Assembly (NCBI GenBank): GCA_016217865.1
Contig: JACRFO010000122.1
Coordinates: forward strand, 1-7,194
DNA length: 7,194 nucleotides
Source of the DNA: Candidatus Kerfeldbacteria bacterium
GTDB lineage: Bacteria; Patescibacteriota; Patescibacteriia; SBBC01; CAIJZX01
Direction: 5' to 3'
This document shows, in pieces, positions 5,797 to 7,194 of the stretch. The notes under the pieces were generated by a model. It was not told the origin of the DNA. It made no database searches and was given only the letters and a program-made list of their open reading frames with translations. The stretch's first letter is position 1; every line of letters starts with the position of its first letter. Both the position numbers and the translations under genes were made by a program.

Positions 5797-7138
5797 TCTG
5801 ACCAATCCGGAGCTGTTGCGCGAGACGGGCGTGAGCCCGACCCGCCGCGCCGCGACCCGGCCGACGGACGAACGCGAACTGATCGAAGCCGAACGGATTT
5901 ACCGGCAGGGCGTGATTACGGTCCGCGACTTGATCGCGCCGGCCGCCTTGAAGATCGAACCGAGTTTCCTGCGCCTGAACGGCCGGTTCACCCGGACGCT
6001 GTTTGTCGTGACCTACCCCCGGTACATTTCGGTCGGCTGGTTCGCGCCGATCATCAACTACAACAGCCCGCTCGACATCAGCATGTACTTCTACCCAGTC
6101 GCGTCAGATGTCATCCTGAAGCAGTTGAAGAACAAAGTCGGCGCGCTGGAAGCCCAACTCATTACTGACAGCGAAAAAGGCGCGCCGCGCGACCCGATGC
6201 GCGAGACGGCACTTCGCGATATTGAAAAACTCCGGGATGACCTGACGCAAGGGACGGAGAAGTTCTTCCAGTTTGCCCTCTATGTCACACTGTACGCAGA
6301 TTCGCTTGAGGATTTGAATAACTTGACCGGGAAAATTGAAGGATTGTTCGGGTCGCGCCTCGTCTACTCCAAGCGGGCCTTCTTCCAGACAGAACAAGGC
6401 TATGTTTCGACGCTCCCGCTCGGGCTGGACCAGCTGCAGGTGACGTTTAACATGAACTCCTCGCCGATCGCTTCGAGTTTCCCATTCGTCTCGGCCGATC
6501 TCTCTAGCGATAGCGGCGTGCTCTACGGGATCAACCGACACAACAACTCGCTCATCCTGTTTGACCGCTTCTCTCTCCAAAACCCGAATTACACGGTCTT
6601 TGCTACGGCTGGGTCTGGGAAATCGTATGCCATCAAACTCGAAGTCGTCCGTTCGATGATGTTCGGCACAGACGTTATTGTCATCGACCCGGAGCATGAG
6701 TACAAGTACCTCTCTGATGCCGTGGGCGGGACGTACATCAACGTGTCCTTGAACTCGGATAGCAAGATCAACCCGTTTGACCTCCCTCGGGCGATTAGCA
6801 GCGATGAAACAACCGCCGACATCATCCGCTCGGCCGTCATCACGTTGAAATCGATGTTCCGCTTGATGCTCGGCAACTTGACGCACGAAGAAGACTCGAT
6901 CATCGACCGCGCGTTGCTCGAAACCTACGCCAAGAAGGACATCACGCCCGACGCTGATCTACAGAACGTCGAACCACCAGTCATGGCTGATTTCGAAGAA
7001 GTCCTGTCGGGGATGACCGGGGCGGAATCGCTTGTCGAACGGTTGAAGAAGTACACGCAGGGGACTTTCGCCGGGTTGTTCAACAGTCCAACGAACATCG
7101 AGTTGAATAATCAACTGGTGGTCTTCTCGGTTCGTTAA
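5780..7138 (+). CDS. virB4: VirB4-type T4SS ATPase, reading frame cut at 7136
   Basis: A 452-residue open frame for the hexameric ATPase that powers type IV secretion from the cytoplasmic face of the membrane. Residues 36-260 are the N-terminal region, with a helical coil at 112-160. The FDRFSLQNPNYTVF segment leads to Walker A ATAGSGKS at 275-282 (Lys281), then VIVIDPEHEYKYL at 299-311, INPFDLP at 330-336 and GTFAGLFNSPTNIELNNQLVVFSVR at the end. Walker B and later ATPase motifs are missing because a TAA stops the frame at 7136-7138 and another lies at 7142-7144; family-like sequence continues in frame afterwards. The ATG at 5780 is chosen over the upstream TTG at 5750 because it follows a purine-rich AAGAAG and gives a natural start; it lies inside the end of the TraC-like gene. 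As it stands the product would be inactive, but contig-end sequence error is the likelier explanation. Confidence 0.93.
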   Translation: MATNINLTNPELLRETGVSPTRRAATRPTDERELIEAERIYRQGVITVRDLIAPAALKIEPSFLRLNGRFTRTLFVVTYPRYISVGWFAPIINYNSPLDISMYFYPVASDVILKQLKNKVGALEAQLITDSEKGAPRDPMRETALRDIEKLRDDLTQGTEKFFQFALYVTLYADSLEDLNNLTGKIEGLFGSRLVYSKRAFFQTEQGYVSTLPLGLDQLQVTFNMNSSPIASSFPFVSADLSSDSGVLYGINRHNNSLILFDRFSLQNPNYTVFATAGSGKSYAIKLEVVRSMMFGTDVIVIDPEHEYKYLSDAVGGTYINVSLNSDSKINPFDLPRAISSDETTADIIRSAVITLKSMFRLMLGNLTHEEDSIIDRALLETYAKKDITPDADLQNVEPPVMADFEEVLSGMTGAESLVERLKKYTQGTFAGLFNSPTNIELNNQLVVFSVR

Positions 7139-7194
7139 CTCTAAGATGAACTCCCGCCAATCTGCAAGTCGATCATCATCAGCTACATTAGGAA
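7139..7194 (+). other. In-frame VirB4 remnant beyond the stop codons, running off the window
   Basis: Read in the VirB4 frame, this stretch gives L, stop, then DELPPICKSIIISYIR. The remembered family sequence after VVFSVR is approximately DLEDELRPIAMYIILNYIW. Leu, Asp-Glu-Leu, Pro-Ile, Ile-Ile and Tyr-Ile fall at the right spacing, while many other positions differ, several by a single base. It is therefore the continuation of the VirB4 gene with a sudden cluster of changes rather than intergenic DNA. It could be low-quality sequence at a contig end or a truly decayed gene. Confidence 0.7.

Noticed and set aside
6104..6886. A 260-residue open frame on the minus strand
   Set aside because: It lies entirely antisense to the well-conserved VirB4 gene; its Arg/Val/Asp-rich composition is what the complement of this codon usage gives, and no family motif is seen.
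7136..7144. TAA read as an amino acid (stop recoding) in VirB4
   Set aside because: TAA closes the genes at 2013, 3033, 5062 and 5796 at sensible places, and the changes after 7136 are not limited to stop codons.
1..7194. CRISPR arrays, tRNA or rRNA genes, insertion sequences
   Set aside because: No spaced direct repeats, no RNA gene signatures and no transposase or terminal inverted repeats were seen; nearly all the sequence is accounted for by protein-coding genes.

Overview
The window is a tightly packed stretch of seven genes, all on the + strand, in moderately GC-rich DNA. It looks like part of a type IV secretion (T4SS)-type locus from a bacterium of the Candidate Phyla Radiation (Patescibacteria). 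The assignment rests on a PrgI-family membrane protein, a TraC/VirB4 N-domain-like protein and a VirB4-type ATPase, in that order. They are preceded by several soluble multidomain proteins whose conserved segments I recognise, from memory and without a search, as belonging to uncharacterised patescibacterial families. The exact phylum within the radiation cannot be read from this window. The code is standard: TAA and TGA both act as stops and no gene needs a recoded stop, which argues against the TGA=Gly lineages.

Layout. 1-2013: the 3' part of a large hydrophilic protein, open at the left edge, with two proline-rich linkers and helical domains. 2018-2740: a helical protein with a proline-rich hinge. 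2737-3033: a small conserved protein of unknown function, joined to the previous gene by a GTGA overlap. 3034-3103: the only real intergenic gap (70 bases), holding a strong sigma70-type promoter (extended -10 TGATATAAT) with a palindrome in its spacer. 3104-4561: a three-domain protein with two long proline-rich linkers. 4565-5062: PrgI family, two membrane segments and eight consecutive prolines. 5065-5796: TraC/VirB4 N-terminal-domain-like protein. 5780-7138: VirB4-type ATPase with Walker A, cut by two in-frame TAA codons at 7136 and 7142, after which recognisable VirB4 sequence goes on in the same frame to the edge.

How it fits together (inference). PrgI, the TraC-like protein and VirB4 would form the inner-membrane energising core of a secretion or DNA-transfer machine. 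The soluble proline-linked proteins upstream are probably cytoplasmic accessory or scaffold components, because none has a visible signal peptide or membrane segment. The promoter at 3051-3079 would let the gene at 3104 and the core be transcribed separately from the three genes before them. No relaxase, coupling protein, pilin or peptidoglycan hydrolase lies in the window, so conjugation, DNA uptake and host-directed secretion cannot be told apart.

The two most notable points are the abrupt decay of the VirB4 reading frame in the last ~60 bases, most likely contig-end sequence error, and the undescribed accessory module of soluble proteins that share a remote N-terminal domain and proline-rich linkers.
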